Below, one piece after another: positions 46,591-57,313 of a DNA stretch of 64,000 bases (positions within the stretch are counted from its first letter, which is position 1; every line of letters begins with the position of its first letter). The notes below the pieces were generated by a model that made no database searches, was not told the DNA's origin, and worked only from the letters and a program-made list of their open reading frames with translations. The DNA lies in assembly GCF_026262505.1 (NCBI RefSeq), contig NC_067205.1:7192001-7256000 (forward strand), read 5' to 3'. This DNA is from Trichomonas vaginalis G3 (lineage: Eukaryota; Parabasalia; Trichomonadida; Trichomonadidae). The position numbers and the translations under genes were made by a program.

Positions 46591-49500
46591 AAGGAGTTTA
46601 CATTCACAAAATAAAAACCAGTTCAAAATCTTATTACTCCTTGAATTAAAATCATTTAATTTCAAATCCATTCCAAATCCTTAAATCTGTATTAAAATCA
46701 TTTTGCCAACAACAACAACACAATACAAATTACATTTCCATATATCTTCTTGTCCATTTTGATTTTTTATCTCATTTTATTTAATTTTATTTAAAGCATA
46801 TAGACATCGAGATCCTTTACACATATAGTTATATAAAAGTCAAATACATAATAAATTCTTAATTCTAGAGATATCTCAAAATCTCAATTTTTTAATTTAA
46901 AATACCTTTCATTTTTCACAGTACTATCACAACAAACAAGCCATTTACTAATTAACACATATAAGAAAAATATCAAATTACAAAACAACTTTCAATATCA
47001 TTCGCATCGAATTCTATTTTTTCATAATTATCAACTACATGTTATTATATAATATATGTCGGCGCATATTCCACTCTATACAAGTGTCAGACACACTCAC
47101 ACAAAGCTGTGAGATTCATACCTCTATCAGTAGGACTTCTCAAATCAAGAACACATATGTTTCACTATCGCACATCTGTGTAGGATCTAATTAACCCTTT
47201 GGACTGGTACTTCAAAATTTGATAATTTGATAATTTCATGTGATATCATCATTTGCCTTTAAAACAACTGTGTGTTAAACTAGACACGTTCCTCTATCAT
47301 AATGCAAAATATCAAAGTTTGGGAGACTCCCAAAGTGTCTGAAACTGATCATAAGGGTGAAAAACCGTTTTCCAGAAGTTGGGAACGTAGGGTAACATGT
47401 TCTAGATGATTTTTTATATTTTTATCAGGAAAAATGCAATAAATATTTTTGCATATCAGAGTATGTAATTTAAATGATAAAATCATTTTGAAATTTAAAT
47501 TTGAAAGAGAATTTTATGATAGAAATGCAATTATTTGTGATCGATTAAATTACAACTAAAACATGGTAATCAAAAATTAGCAAAATGCTTAACAAATAGC
47601 TTACTACAAAATAAATTTTTGACAGAAATCTAAATGAGATATGAAATCGTATTAAGTAAGGATGTCAATTTGGAAGAAAAGTGAGAAAATTCCTAAAATG
47701 CTAAAAATGAATTTTCCAAACGTACTTTTTTATCTGATTTTTTTGATTTTGAAAAAAATTTGGAGAGAAGAACTCTTCGTTTTTGAATTTTGTCACGATG
47801 GTTTTAAAGTATATTAGACACATGTATTGATATTACTATTTTTGTATATTTTGAGAGAAAATCCCTAAAAAGTGAGAAAATCTGAGACGGTTTGAGAAAA
47901 TATATAAACTATTGAAAATTTGAATTAAACTTCTAATTTGGAAAAAAGAAATTTGGAAAGAAGAAAATTCAAAAATCGAGATTTAGACTCAGTATCAAAT
48001 GGAGAACAAAATGTTTCTTCATATGAAGGAAAAAATTTTCTTGTGAAGAAATAGAGTTTTTAAAATTTTATTGTATGTAATGAAATAAACAAATATTAAA
48101 ATTATTTTTTGATAACAAGAAAATTCCCAACAGAAAATATTTGAGACAAAGAAAAAAAGAAAATTGAAAAATATTACTCTCCTTTACATTTCATGAGATT
48201 TTCAATTTATTTTCATAAAATTGACAATTTTATACGTTTAGATGAAAATAAGTGATTTTGCTTGAAATAAAAATTATTGTTTGTTTACAGCTATCAAATA
48301 GATTTTTGCTATTTTGATTAAAATTTGTTAATCAAATTAATAATTTTTTTCTAAATATCTTAAATATCTGGATCACTCACTGATACGATGAATTAAACGA
48401 TAAAAATAATATAAACTCAACTAAGTTTCCTGTCTTTCAACCAAAAAATATTATGCAATTTAAATTAAATTGTTTATTCAAAGATAAAACAAAGATAAAC
48501 TAATTATAATTATCATATACTTTATGAATAACTCTCTAATTGGATAAGATTTTCGTACAAATATTTTTTTTAATATCGATAAGAATATGTTTACCTACTA
48601 TCACCATATGTCGATAAACGAGAGTAGAGTGATTTTTATCATCGAAACTTTTTAAAAGCTGTAAGCAGGAAGTAATAATCTTGTTTTTTCTGAGTTAGTT
48701 GTAGAACTATTGATGCCCGAGTTATCATTGTGATGCAGAAGGATATCAATGTACTGACTGAAGGATATGAATTGAATTGAATTTTATTGAATTTCAATTT
48801 GATCAAAATTTGTTGAAATGATATGAATGTGTCAACTTCTGTATCATTCTCCTTCACTCCTTCCTTATTCTTTCGAGAACGAAGCTAGCTCAGCTTTCGC
48901 TGAGCGAATTGACACTTTTCATGCCCTAAACGTACATACTCTCAAATTTATCGAAAAAATTAATACCACCTAAACTAGTATATTCTTATTTTAAATATGA
49001 TATTATCCTTATATTCCACACTAAAATTCATTTAAATCAACTTTTAAAAAAGTTCGAATCCTGCGCGTCTCACTTTTTAAATTTTCCAAAAGGAAAATTA
49101 TATTCTCCTCAAGTGAAAACAATTTTCCAAATTGACTTCCTTATATTAAGTGGTTATTAATCATTTTAACCCTAGATTTACGAGTATGATTGAAAATCGT
49201 TTCAATTTTCATTGAAATCAATAAATGATAGCAATGATGGCAAGTAGTATTAGTGTTTAATAATAAAAATGAATTTAATTAAGCTTAATGGCATCAAAAA
49301 AATTTAGTCTAGTTTTATGAGAATTTCAATTTGAGTTCCTTTCAAAAATTAAAAGCGCCCATGATATGGGGTTTTTTTCGTTTTTAGTATAAATTTAAAA
49401 TATGTACTATTAGTAAGATATTACCATATATCGATAAAAAAATTGACATGAAAACAATTTAACAAAATATTGCTCTATATATCCTAAACAATAGATTTTC

Positions 49501-49706
49501 GAATTATTTTATTCATGATTGTGAATTAGTTCTGAAAAAAGCGATATTTGAAATGCCATTTGATTAAATTGAATTCTTTGATTGATGATCGTTCATATTA
49601 ATTTTTTTAAAAAAAATATATCTAACTCTACGTGTTAAAAATATTTTATTTTTCAGAAATCGAATCTATGTTTTTCTCAAATAAAAAATATTTATTTACA
49701 TATTTG
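46591..49706. other. Gene-free AT-rich region
   Basis: 3.1 kb. No open frame with protein-like composition. It contains a hairpin GCTCAGC-TTTC-GCTGAGC (48888-48905) and an isolated B-box-like GTTCGAATC (49052-49060) without an A box. Nothing else is supportable. Confidence 0.6.
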
Positions 49707-50210
49707 ATGGCAGCAGCGAACGTGACTATACCTGTGACACCAAAGAAGAATCAGAGATTCACATCAGAAGAAGATGAAATTCTTAGGAGCATTGTTTCGC
49801 AACATAGCAAACTGTCATGGAAAGAAATAGCTAAAAATTTGCCTGGAAGAACAGCCAGCCAGTGTCGTGACAGATACAATCAATACTTATACACAGAAGT
49901 GGTAGCTAAGCCGTGGACTGTCGACGAGGACAAATTGATTATTGAGAAATACATGCAATATGGCCCCCATTGGGTTCAAATTGCCAAATTCCTTCCTGGA
50001 AGAAGTGGAGTTAATATTAAGAACAGATGGAATAGTGCATTAAAGAAGTACCATAAGATACCCCATAAAAACTTCAAAATAACAAGGCGTTTGAAATCTG
50101 AGAGATCTAGCGTTCAACCAGCAGATATATCCGGAATGGATTTCTTAAACGACCTTTTTCGCGTTTCAAATCAAGCATTGATGGAATTCTTTGGATCTTA
50201 CAAAGAATAA
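49707..50210 (+). CDS. R2R3-type Myb DNA-binding protein
   Basis: About 167 residues from the ATG at 49707; an in-frame ATG at 49668 is an alternative. Two Myb repeats: R2 has F-T-S-E-E-D-E-I, S-W-K-E-I-A, P-G-R-T-A-S-Q-C-R-D-R-Y-N-Q-Y. R3 has P-W-T-V-D-E-D-K-L-I, H-W-V-Q-I-A-K-F-L, P-G-R-S-G-V-N-I-K-N-R-W-N-S. The spaced tryptophans and recognition helices are intact. In the first position of R2 the Trp is replaced by Phe, as in many Myb proteins. A short basic and helical tail follows. Trichomonad Myb proteins of this size regulate transcription (for example iron-responsive adhesin genes in T. vaginalis); the target here is unknown. Confidence 0.88.
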   Translation: MAAANVTIPVTPKKNQRFTSEEDEILRSIVSQHSKLSWKEIAKNLPGRTASQCRDRYNQYLYTEVVAKPWTVDEDKLIIEKYMQYGPHWVQIAKFLPGRSGVNIKNRWNSALKKYHKIPHKNFKITRRLKSERSSVQPADISGMDFLNDLFRVSNQALMEFFGSYKE

Positions 50211-51232
50211 GCGATTTATTGTATTATTATATATATGATTATAAAAATCTATCAAAGTAAAACAAAGATTTTTCGGATTTACGTTACTTAATTTTATTTT
50301 TTATTACTTACCCAAATGCATAAATTCGCTCAGTAAATATTTATTAATTAAGTTTTTATAATATCTTTTGTACAAAAGGATTTAAATTTTTTGACATGTT
50401 CATACTTTTGTGAAGAATTTGGTCCACTTTTTGAATGCTTGGTCATAATCGCTCTCAAAATTTTATTTTTTGAAATGTTTACTTAATCCGCAGATATAAA
50501 ACGGATTCCCATTAAAGTATTCAATTATTTAAAGTTGTCAAATTTAGAAAAAGAAATAATTATACTCTCTACTATCATAATTGTTTTTTATCAAAAATGG
50601 TTTTAATTCGATTTTAAAATTTCAAATCATGATCGTCTAGCCTTAAACGTTAGATCGCTCGGCTTAATCTAGCTATTTTTTTGACCAGGCAAAATTTCAA
50701 TATTTTGTAAACCAAATTTCATTATATTCCTTTCATTATTATTTCCTATGTCTTTTATTAGTTTGCAAATGAGCTTTATTTTCAGAAGCAAAAAATCGAT
50801 TATTTCTCAATTTATTCTATGAATAATTCAAACATCGACAAGACGATATCAATTAGAACATAAGGACAACAATGACATTATAGCCACATTTCTTGATTTA
50901 TAAAGTATGAACTAATAACTCCTGCTTTTTAAGCATATTTCTTGGATTCAAATTTGAAAAATTAATAATTCTTTCATAATATCATCACTACATCGAAATT
51001 TCAACTATTTATAGTATATATGATTTATGATTGTCAAATAATTTGTTCAAAAGAAAAATATTTCACAAGACATTTTAAATTTTATAAAATAAAAGTTTAT
51101 CAACAATACCGTTAAAACAAGACTTCTCATGAATATGAATAATAGATTTTAAAACAATTTTTTCCACTTTCGATTGTAATCAGAAGCAGAAATTATAAAT
51201 AATAAAGTGTAGTCAAATTAATATAAGTATAT
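50211..51232. other. AT-rich intergenic spacer
   Basis: 1.0 kb downstream of the Myb gene up to the large transposon. No gene or repeat seen. Confidence 0.7.
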
Positions 51233-51240
51233 TTAAATTT
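51233..51240 (+). repeat. 8-bp target-site duplication, left copy
   Basis: TTAAATTT, repeated exactly at 58965-58972 directly after the other end of the element. Confidence 0.8.
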
Positions 51241-51256
51241 AAAGGTAGTCTCACGA
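51241..51256 (+). repeat. Left terminal inverted repeat of the P-like element
   Basis: AAAGGTAGTCTCACGA, the exact reverse complement of 58949-58964; beyond it the two ends differ. Confidence 0.85.
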
Positions 51257-51690
51257 GAAAACTGACGGTAAAAATTCGATGAAACCAGGTGCATTGTATA
51301 GTACATATATGTGGTAAATAAATGTCGATTAGCTTTGTAAAAAATATCCCACAGTTTTTGAGATCTTGAAAACGGCCATTCAAAAAGTCGAAAATTTTTC
51401 CGAGATGTTAATGGGCAAGACAGTTTTTCGAAAAATAAATCGTAAACATGGGAATTAAAATAAGGCGTTATATTACATATATGGTAAAGAATATGGATGT
51501 GAAGAGCGTTAGTAGAATGGAAAGACTTTGAAATTTTAAAAAATTTATCTGGACTAAAAAATTATTTGATTATAAAAAACATATTATATATCAATTGCTA
51601 TATAGAACTATCATAACAGATTTTGGAAAAGCCGCAAATCCCCAAGCTGGAGAATTCATTAAATACTAATTATTCAGCTTTTTATCGGAA

Positions 51691-51777
51691 AGGAAGCTAG
51701 TGTAGTGGTTGGGAAAACTATGCTCTTTTTGAATCTAAAAGGCAACTGTTCAAATCATAACATCTTTGTTTTTTTTT
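51691..51777 (+). ncRNA. tRNA-derived pol III-like unit (degenerate)
   Basis: An A-box-like TAGTGTAGTGGTT (51698-51710) and B-box GTTCAAATC (51748-51756) have tRNA-like spacing and are followed by a T run (51769-51777). A CTTTT...AAAAG stem with a 7-nt loop lies at the anticodon-arm position. The acceptor and T stems do not pair, so this is not a working tRNA. It is more likely a decayed tRNA or the head of a SINE-like insert in the transposon. Confidence 0.4.
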
Positions 51778-52360
51778 CTTATTCTGCCATTATTGTTTTT
51801 CCTTGTTATGATTCAAATTAAAAATATTTTAGTACAGGTATTTTGGACATCATTTTTTCACATTGTCTCAATGCAAATGTTTGAAAATTTTGTAGGCAAT
51901 ATGACAACTCTTTCAACATTTGTTCTCTTTTATTAACTCAAACAGATTTAGGATCTAATTTCATGCCTTCGAAGACATTTAAACCATCTTCAACATAATT
52001 TATTGACAAATTGATAACAATTACTCATGAATGTCGTAGATTTAATATCCTGTCACTCAGCAACAAATTCGGGTTCAATAACAAAGCTCAGTAAAAACTT
52101 TACAGAAATTCTCCAATTTATTTTAGTGTCTTTTTGCGTCATTACGGCTGCATTTTCTTCTGCATCTGAACGCTGTGTTTGGAAGAAGACGAAATACAGA
52201 AACTTTCAACACAAGTAATCAGATTTTCTTGTCTTTCATGTTAAAATGCTTCATCTCGCTAGGTATACGTCATTTATTGGATGGATTGTTAGCTTTGTGT
52301 CCAAATAGCAAAAAAAAGTATTAATTTAAATTTCGCATTTTGCATAAGTATACGCTTTAA
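51778..52360. other. Non-coding left part of the P-like element
   Basis: No gene is supportable. A 63-codon open frame at 52027-52218 has no protein-like features beyond chance. Confidence 0.55.
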
Positions 52361-53047
52361 TTTATATCAAAACAGATTTAGATAGCTTAAAACAATATAG
52401 TTTACTCATAAATACATCTTGATAATTCACTTCTTCAATTTTCATAATCTTATATCCTGACCTATATCCTCTTATAAACCATATTTCTACTGAGATCTTC
52501 TTAAAGCATCTTTTTATCCCTATCTACGCCTCGAAACCCTATTTTTCCGGCGGAATATGAATCTTCGGGTCTCGCTGATTCGATTTCTGCAGTCAGATCG
52601 TAAAAATACCCACTACATAGCCTGATAATCTCAATTTAAGTTCCTTAATTTTTTTGAAAAAAAAATTAAAACTCCCTTATCAAACATCATGCTCATTTTT
52701 ACGAATTTCATTTTTCCTTTAAGTTTAAAATATACGCTTTTTAGCATGTTTATAATACATTTTCAATTTACATTTACATTTTTATTTTTGAATTGTTTAT
52801 TTATATTTCCGTTTGAACAATAATATTTATTGAAAATTGTGAGAGAAACGGATATAATAAAAAACACCATACAACAAAATTCACTTTTTTTCATACTTAC
52901 GCGGATCACTCCTTTTCGGCCCAATATGCCGGAAATGATAAAACTCTCAGATCTAGTTGCTAAGATCTAAACTCTCGACTCTCAAATCTACTTCCTCAGA
53001 TCTTGTTGCTAAGATCTACTTCCTCAGATCTTGTTGCTAAGATCTAC
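52361..53047. repeat. Left arm of a 2.4 kb palindrome
   Basis: This arm pairs with 53770-54734 read in reverse. The outer ~580 bp (from TTTATATCAAAACAG to GATAAAACTCTCAGATCT) is nearly identical, with a few single-base differences (such as CCGGCGG against CCGCGG). The inner end is a short array of AGATCTTAGCAAC units, seen here in reverse (52943-53047). Confidence 0.88.
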
Positions 53048-53769
53048 TTTTAATGTTTAAGCACTCAGATCTCATTTTTAAAATATCTGCACCAAATTCT
53101 TACATCTGATAATTTTCATGTGTAACCAATGTTTCCCAATCCCTTTGCCATACCCTACTAATCGCAAATTCATTCCCTTTAATTTTGTATTAAATTTAAA
53201 TTCCAATCTTAATTTCTACATTATTTATGCTAACCCTTTAAATTTTGTTCTTATTTATTCACCCTCAGATACAAATTTATTTAGAATGTATTCCTCTGAG
53301 GTCTATATTTGTATTCGAAAATAAAATCTTTTAAACTCTCTAAGTTATCATTTTCTCTTCAGATATCTAATATTTTTCTAATGACATAACTACTTTGGAC
53401 GCATATCCAAATTCCAAAAAAAATATGGAAAAAATAAAAATGAAATTGAAAAATACAATTTTTGATATGTAAAAAGAGATTTTGAAAAAAATTGGGAAAA
53501 AGAGTATCTAATAAAATTGTTTGAGATCTATGTAGACATAGTTTTTACAGTAAAAAATCAATAATATTGAAATTGATCTGAATATATCTTTTTTTTTAAG
53601 TTTGAATGCATTAATCTCAAAGCATTTGATAAAATACTGGTTTTATTTCAAAATTCTAAATAATTTGTAATTAGATCTTTATGATGTAAATTAATTTTAA
53701 ACAAGTACCGATAAAGAGAATCATAATAAAGGTGATCTATATTGCTTAAGTAAAATTGAGTATAATAGA
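53048..53769. other. Spacer (loop) of the palindrome
   Basis: About 720 bp of AT-rich unique sequence between the palindrome arms; no supportable gene or RNA. Confidence 0.6.
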
Positions 53770-54149
53770 TCGATCTTAGCAACAAGATCTGAGGAAGTAG
53801 ATCTTAGCAACAAGATCTGAGGAAGTAGATTTGAGAGTCGAGAGTTTGAATCTTAGCAACAAGATCTGAGGAAGTAGATCTTAGCAACAAGATCTGAGGA
53901 AGTAGATTTGAGAGTCGAGAGTTTAGATCTTAGCAACAAGATCTGAGGAAGTAGATTTGAGAGTCGAGAGTTTGAATCTTAGCAACAAGATCTGAGGAAG
54001 TAGATCTTAGCAACAAGATCTGAGGAAGTAGATTTGAGAGTCGAGAGTTTGAATCTTAGCAACAAGATCTGAGGAAGTAGATCTTAGCAACAAGATCTGA
54101 GGAAGTAGATTTGAGAGTCGAGAGTTTAGATCTTAGCAACTAGATCTGA
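53770..54149 (+). repeat. AGATCT-rich tandem array at the inner end of the right arm
   Basis: The repeated modules are GATCTTAGCAACAAGATCTG plus AGGAAGTA (28 bp) and TTTGAGAGTCGAGAGTTT. They alternate in a higher-order pattern, with about nine of the first module. The left arm has only about three, so the array has grown or shrunk on one side. Confidence 0.88.
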
Positions 54150-54734
54150 GAGTTTTATCATTTCCGGCATATTGGGCCGAAAAGGAGTGATCCGCGTAAG
54201 TATGAAAAAAAGTGAATTTTGTTGTATGGTGTTTTTTATTATATCCGTTTCTCTCACAATTTTCAATAAATATTATTGTTCAAACGGAAATATAAATAAA
54301 CAATTCAAAAATAAAAATGTAAATGTAAATTGAAAATGTATTATAAACATGCTAAAAAGCGTATATTTTAAACTTAAAGGAAAAATGAAATTCGTAAAAA
54401 TGAGCATGATGTTTGATAAGGGAGTTTTAATTTTTTTTTCAAAAAAATTAAGGAACTTAAATTGAGATTATCAGGCTATGTAGTGGGTATTTTTACGATC
54501 TGACTGCAGAAATCGAATCAGCGAGACCCGAAGATTCATATTCCGCGGAAAAATAGGGTTTCGAGGCGTAGATAGGGATAAAAAGATGCTTTAAGAAGAT
54601 CTCAGTAGAAATATGGTTTATAAGAGGATATAGGTCAGGATATAAGATTATGAAAATTGAAGAAGTGAATTATCAAGATGTATTTATGAGTAAACTATAT
54701 TGTTTTAAGCTATCTAAATCTGTTTTGATATAAA
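53770..54734. repeat. Right arm of the palindrome
   Basis: Inverse of 52361-53047, longer because of the expanded array. It ends at TTTTGATATAAA, 57 bp before the transposase ATG, so this arm probably contains or adjoins the transposase promoter. GCTTTAA occurs just outside both arms (52354-52360 and 54748-54754), a possible but weak target duplication of a nested insertion. Confidence 0.85.
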
Positions 54735-54768
54735 ACGAAAAAGAAATGCTTTAAGTGTTCGGCCACTT

Positions 54769-54776
54769 AATCATTT
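54769..54776 (+). promoter_or_regulatory. Putative Inr of the transposase gene
   Basis: AATCATTTTC contains TCATT with the A 18 bases before the ATG at 54791, fitting a trichomonad start with a short leader. A second TCATT abuts the ATG. Confidence 0.4.
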
Positions 54777-54790
54777 TCCCACAAATCATT

Positions 54791-57313
54791 ATGAACAGTG
54801 AGAAGATAGAAATTAATTTATCATGTGTAGATATTGCCACATTTAAGAAGCTTGAAAAGCTTATTAAAGAAAAACTTCCTGGTGTTATTTATAATAATAT
54901 CGCAGATTATCAAACAAGTCCCAATCAATCAAAACTATTACAAGAGAATACTATTAAATCAATGATTGCAGCTTCCAAAAACCGTGCTCTAAGCTATCAA
55001 AGATCTCTGCAAATGAAAAAAATCAATGAACAAAGAAAAATACAAGATGGAACTGCAGACGAATTAGAACAAGAAGCAGAAAAGGCAGATCTTGAAACTC
55101 TCAATGACAATGAAGATGATTCTGATGATCAAGATGAAGATGAAACAAATGGTGATGAATCCTTGAGTTTAAGCGAAATATTATTAGATGATTATACCCC
55201 ATTATTTAAGTACCCTCCGTTTGCAGATAAATTAACGTGTGTTATCATTAATAACATGTTATATAATTTAAATTTTCCAAACTCAAAGAGCCGACGATAC
55301 TATGCGGAGACACTTCAATTTGCCTTTATGTTGTATTGCCAACAACCCTCAGAATATTTGTTGGCAAGACAGAAACTTATGTTGCCATCAAAAGCAACTC
55401 TATTTCGAGTCTTTGGTAAAGATATTGCAGCATGGAAGGAACTTTTGCTTTCAAAATCATCTTCACTCCCAGTATTCCTCAGATTCAGGGAATTATATCC
55501 ATATACAGATGAGGAATTACGTGAACAATGCCATTTTTGCATTGGAATAGATGCAATCACAGGCAAATTATGGAAGAAGTCCGGCCATGACGATCAAATC
55601 GAGGACTTATTTGCATTATATTTGATGCCATTAGATTGCAAAGGTCCATCAATATGTTTGCATATAATACAACATACAAATGGTCTTGCATCTGGAATTA
55701 TGAGTGAAATCTTGGATTACATTGCTACAGTTCAGAAAACACTGAATGTTCCAGTTTTTACAACTGATGGTGACAAATCTTACGATTTTGTTTATCAGAT
55801 ATTCTTTCACCATTGGTACAGCCTAGTTACTGGCTTTGATGGATTAGTAGAAGTCCTTAAAAGTGCAAAATTCCAAGATCTTAAGATTATCTTCATCGCG
55901 GACGTCGTTCATATAGGCAAAAACCTCAGAACGTTATTAATTTTCCCCAATAAGTTAATCTTTTTGCAACCTTATGATCCAACGCTGCACGTCGATATTA
56001 CAAAAATTAGATTATTTTCCAAACTTGGAGATGCAATTAACAACTGTGATAAGTCTACCACACTCAATGACAAATATCCTGTAACAATCTTTAACGTTCA
56101 AACCGTCAAGGATATGCTAGATAATAATTGCTACACTGAAGCAACTTGGCTCCTTCCACTTGCACTTTGGTTTGAGGGAGTCCGAAATACCATATTACCA
56201 GTTGAAGCAAGATTGTCAATGTTCAAACTTGCTTTTTTCATCTTGCATTTCTTTCTCAGATTGCAAGATGTGGTCGGAGTCACTGATAGACTTCCTAATA
56301 TAGAGACACCAGATCATCGTCTCAAATTCAAAGGTTATCTTTTTGCCAGAAGAATGCATCTTCTGAAAATGGCGACATCTCTTCTCACTCTTTATGGATT
56401 TTTAGAGGAATTCCCGAATATAAATTTTCAACATCTCACAACCCTTCCGGTTGAACATTTATTTGCCTTATTCCGAAAATTTGCGCATTCAAAAAAAGAA
56501 GTTAAAGATTTGATGAGTGCGGGAGCGCATTTGGTAATGAACCAAACCTACCGTGAACAAAATTTTGATCGTCTTGTGTCAGAATGCAGACTTGATAATT
56601 CAGGAGCAAATATGGCAAATGTCGAGGAGATGCCAGAAGATATTAAGTCCCAATATATATTCACAGATGAAGATATTGCCAGTATTACGACCGATCTTAT
56701 GTATTTAGTTGGTTGGCACGAAGATCAGGTATTTTCAGTTTGGGGAAGATTAATAAAATACAATCACACACAACCATTAAGTGTTTTTGAACCTTACAGC
56801 AAAGATTTTCCGCGTAATGGAGTGGAAATTTTAAGACAAAAACTGGATCAAATTATTGAAATAAAAGCTCCAGTTCCTTTTTCAGAAAATAGGGGCTATT
56901 GCCCATCTCAAGCATACGAAACACAGTTACAAAAAGTGCCGATGGCCAAAACACCTCTTTATGAGAATTTCAATGACATACTACAATTCGCAAACTCAAA
57001 TTCCTCTTCTTCTACAGAAAACTCTACAACTACAGATTCTACATCTCAAGGAATTCAATCTCAAAATTCAAATTTTCCAAATGAAAATTTGGAAAATTCC
57101 CAAAATGCAGAATCAACTGATGATTTTCAATCATTAATAACGCCAATACAAGAAGATCATTTTCCTTCTGCCAACGAACTAAAACAATGGTTTGATATTG
57201 CCCATGATGTTTTAATTAGTCCGCCACCTGAGAATCAACATCCAGAAATTGATGAAGAAGAGACACAAAAAGCAATTTATCTATTACAAAACTTAGACTT
57301 TCCTAAGAAATAA
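54791..57313 (+). CDS. DDE transposase, P-element/THAP9-like layout (840 aa)
   Basis: One uninterrupted frame of 840 codons. A helical N-terminus and an acidic run (EDDSDDQDEDE, about residues 105-120) precede a catalytic region. Candidate residues are D254 in C-I-G-I-D-A-I, D326/D328 in T-T-D-G-D-K-S, D371 in F-I-A-D-V-V-H-I-G-K-N-L-R, and E555 in P-V-E-H-L-F-A-L-F-R-K. The D-x-x-H-x-x-K-N-x-R motif followed, after a long helical insert, by an E-x-x-F-x-x-x-R helix is the signature arrangement of P-type RNase H transposases. No THAP or BED zinc finger is visible at the N-terminus, which sets it apart from animal relatives. The C-terminus is Ser/Asn/Thr-rich and acidic, and ends in a helix. 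It probably cuts and inserts the surrounding 7.7 kb element. hAT or an unnamed superfamily remains possible. Confidence 0.7.
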   Translation: MNSEKIEINLSCVDIATFKKLEKLIKEKLPGVIYNNIADYQTSPNQSKLLQENTIKSMIAASKNRALSYQRSLQMKKINEQRKIQDGTADELEQEAEKADLETLNDNEDDSDDQDEDETNGDESLSLSEILLDDYTPLFKYPPFADKLTCVIINNMLYNLNFPNSKSRRYYAETLQFAFMLYCQQPSEYLLARQKLMLPSKATLFRVFGKDIAAWKELLLSKSSSLPVFLRFRELYPYTDEELREQCHFCIGIDAITGKLWKKSGHDDQIEDLFALYLMPLDCKGPSICLHIIQHTNGLASGIMSEILDYIATVQKTLNVPVFTTDGDKSYDFVYQIFFHHWYSLVTGFDGLVEVLKSAKFQDLKIIFIADVVHIGKNLRTLLIFPNKLIFLQPYDPTLHVDITKIRLFSKLGDAINNCDKSTTLNDKYPVTIFNVQTVKDMLDNNCYTEATWLLPLALWFEGVRNTILPVEARLSMFKLAFFILHFFLRLQDVVGVTDRLPNIETPDHRLKFKGYLFARRMHLLKMATSLLTLYGFLEEFPNINFQHLTTLPVEHLFALFRKFAHSKKEVKDLMSAGAHLVMNQTYREQNFDRLVSECRLDNSGANMANVEEMPEDIKSQYIFTDEDIASITTDLMYLVGWHEDQVFSVWGRLIKYNHTQPLSVFEPYSKDFPRNGVEILRQKLDQIIEIKAPVPFSENRGYCPSQAYETQLQKVPMAKTPLYENFNDILQFANSNSSSSTENSTTTDSTSQGIQSQNSNFPNENLENSQNAESTDDFQSLITPIQEDHFPSANELKQWFDIAHDVLISPPPENQHPEIDEEETQKAIYLLQNLDFPKK

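Noticed and set aside
46247-46614. Repeat proteins encoded across the 113-bp array
   Set aside because: The 113-bp period is not a multiple of three, frames alternate between units, and composition is that of AT-rich DNA.
49052-49060. Isolated B-box-like GTTCGAATC
   Set aside because: No A box or foldable tRNA upstream within normal distance; a 9-mer of this kind can occur by chance.
49640-49668. 3' splice site (TTTTATTTTTCAG) upstream of the Myb gene
   Set aside because: The trichomonad branch/3' motif is missing, and the downstream ATGs give a complete Myb protein without splicing.
52027-52218. 63-codon open frame in the left part of the P-like element
   Set aside because: No protein-like pattern, no Inr, and such lengths are common by chance in this stretch.
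52354-54754. GCTTTAA flanks as proof that the palindrome is a separate nested transposon
   Set aside because: The right copy is 13 bp away from the arm end, so it is not a clean target duplication; kept only as a weak hint.
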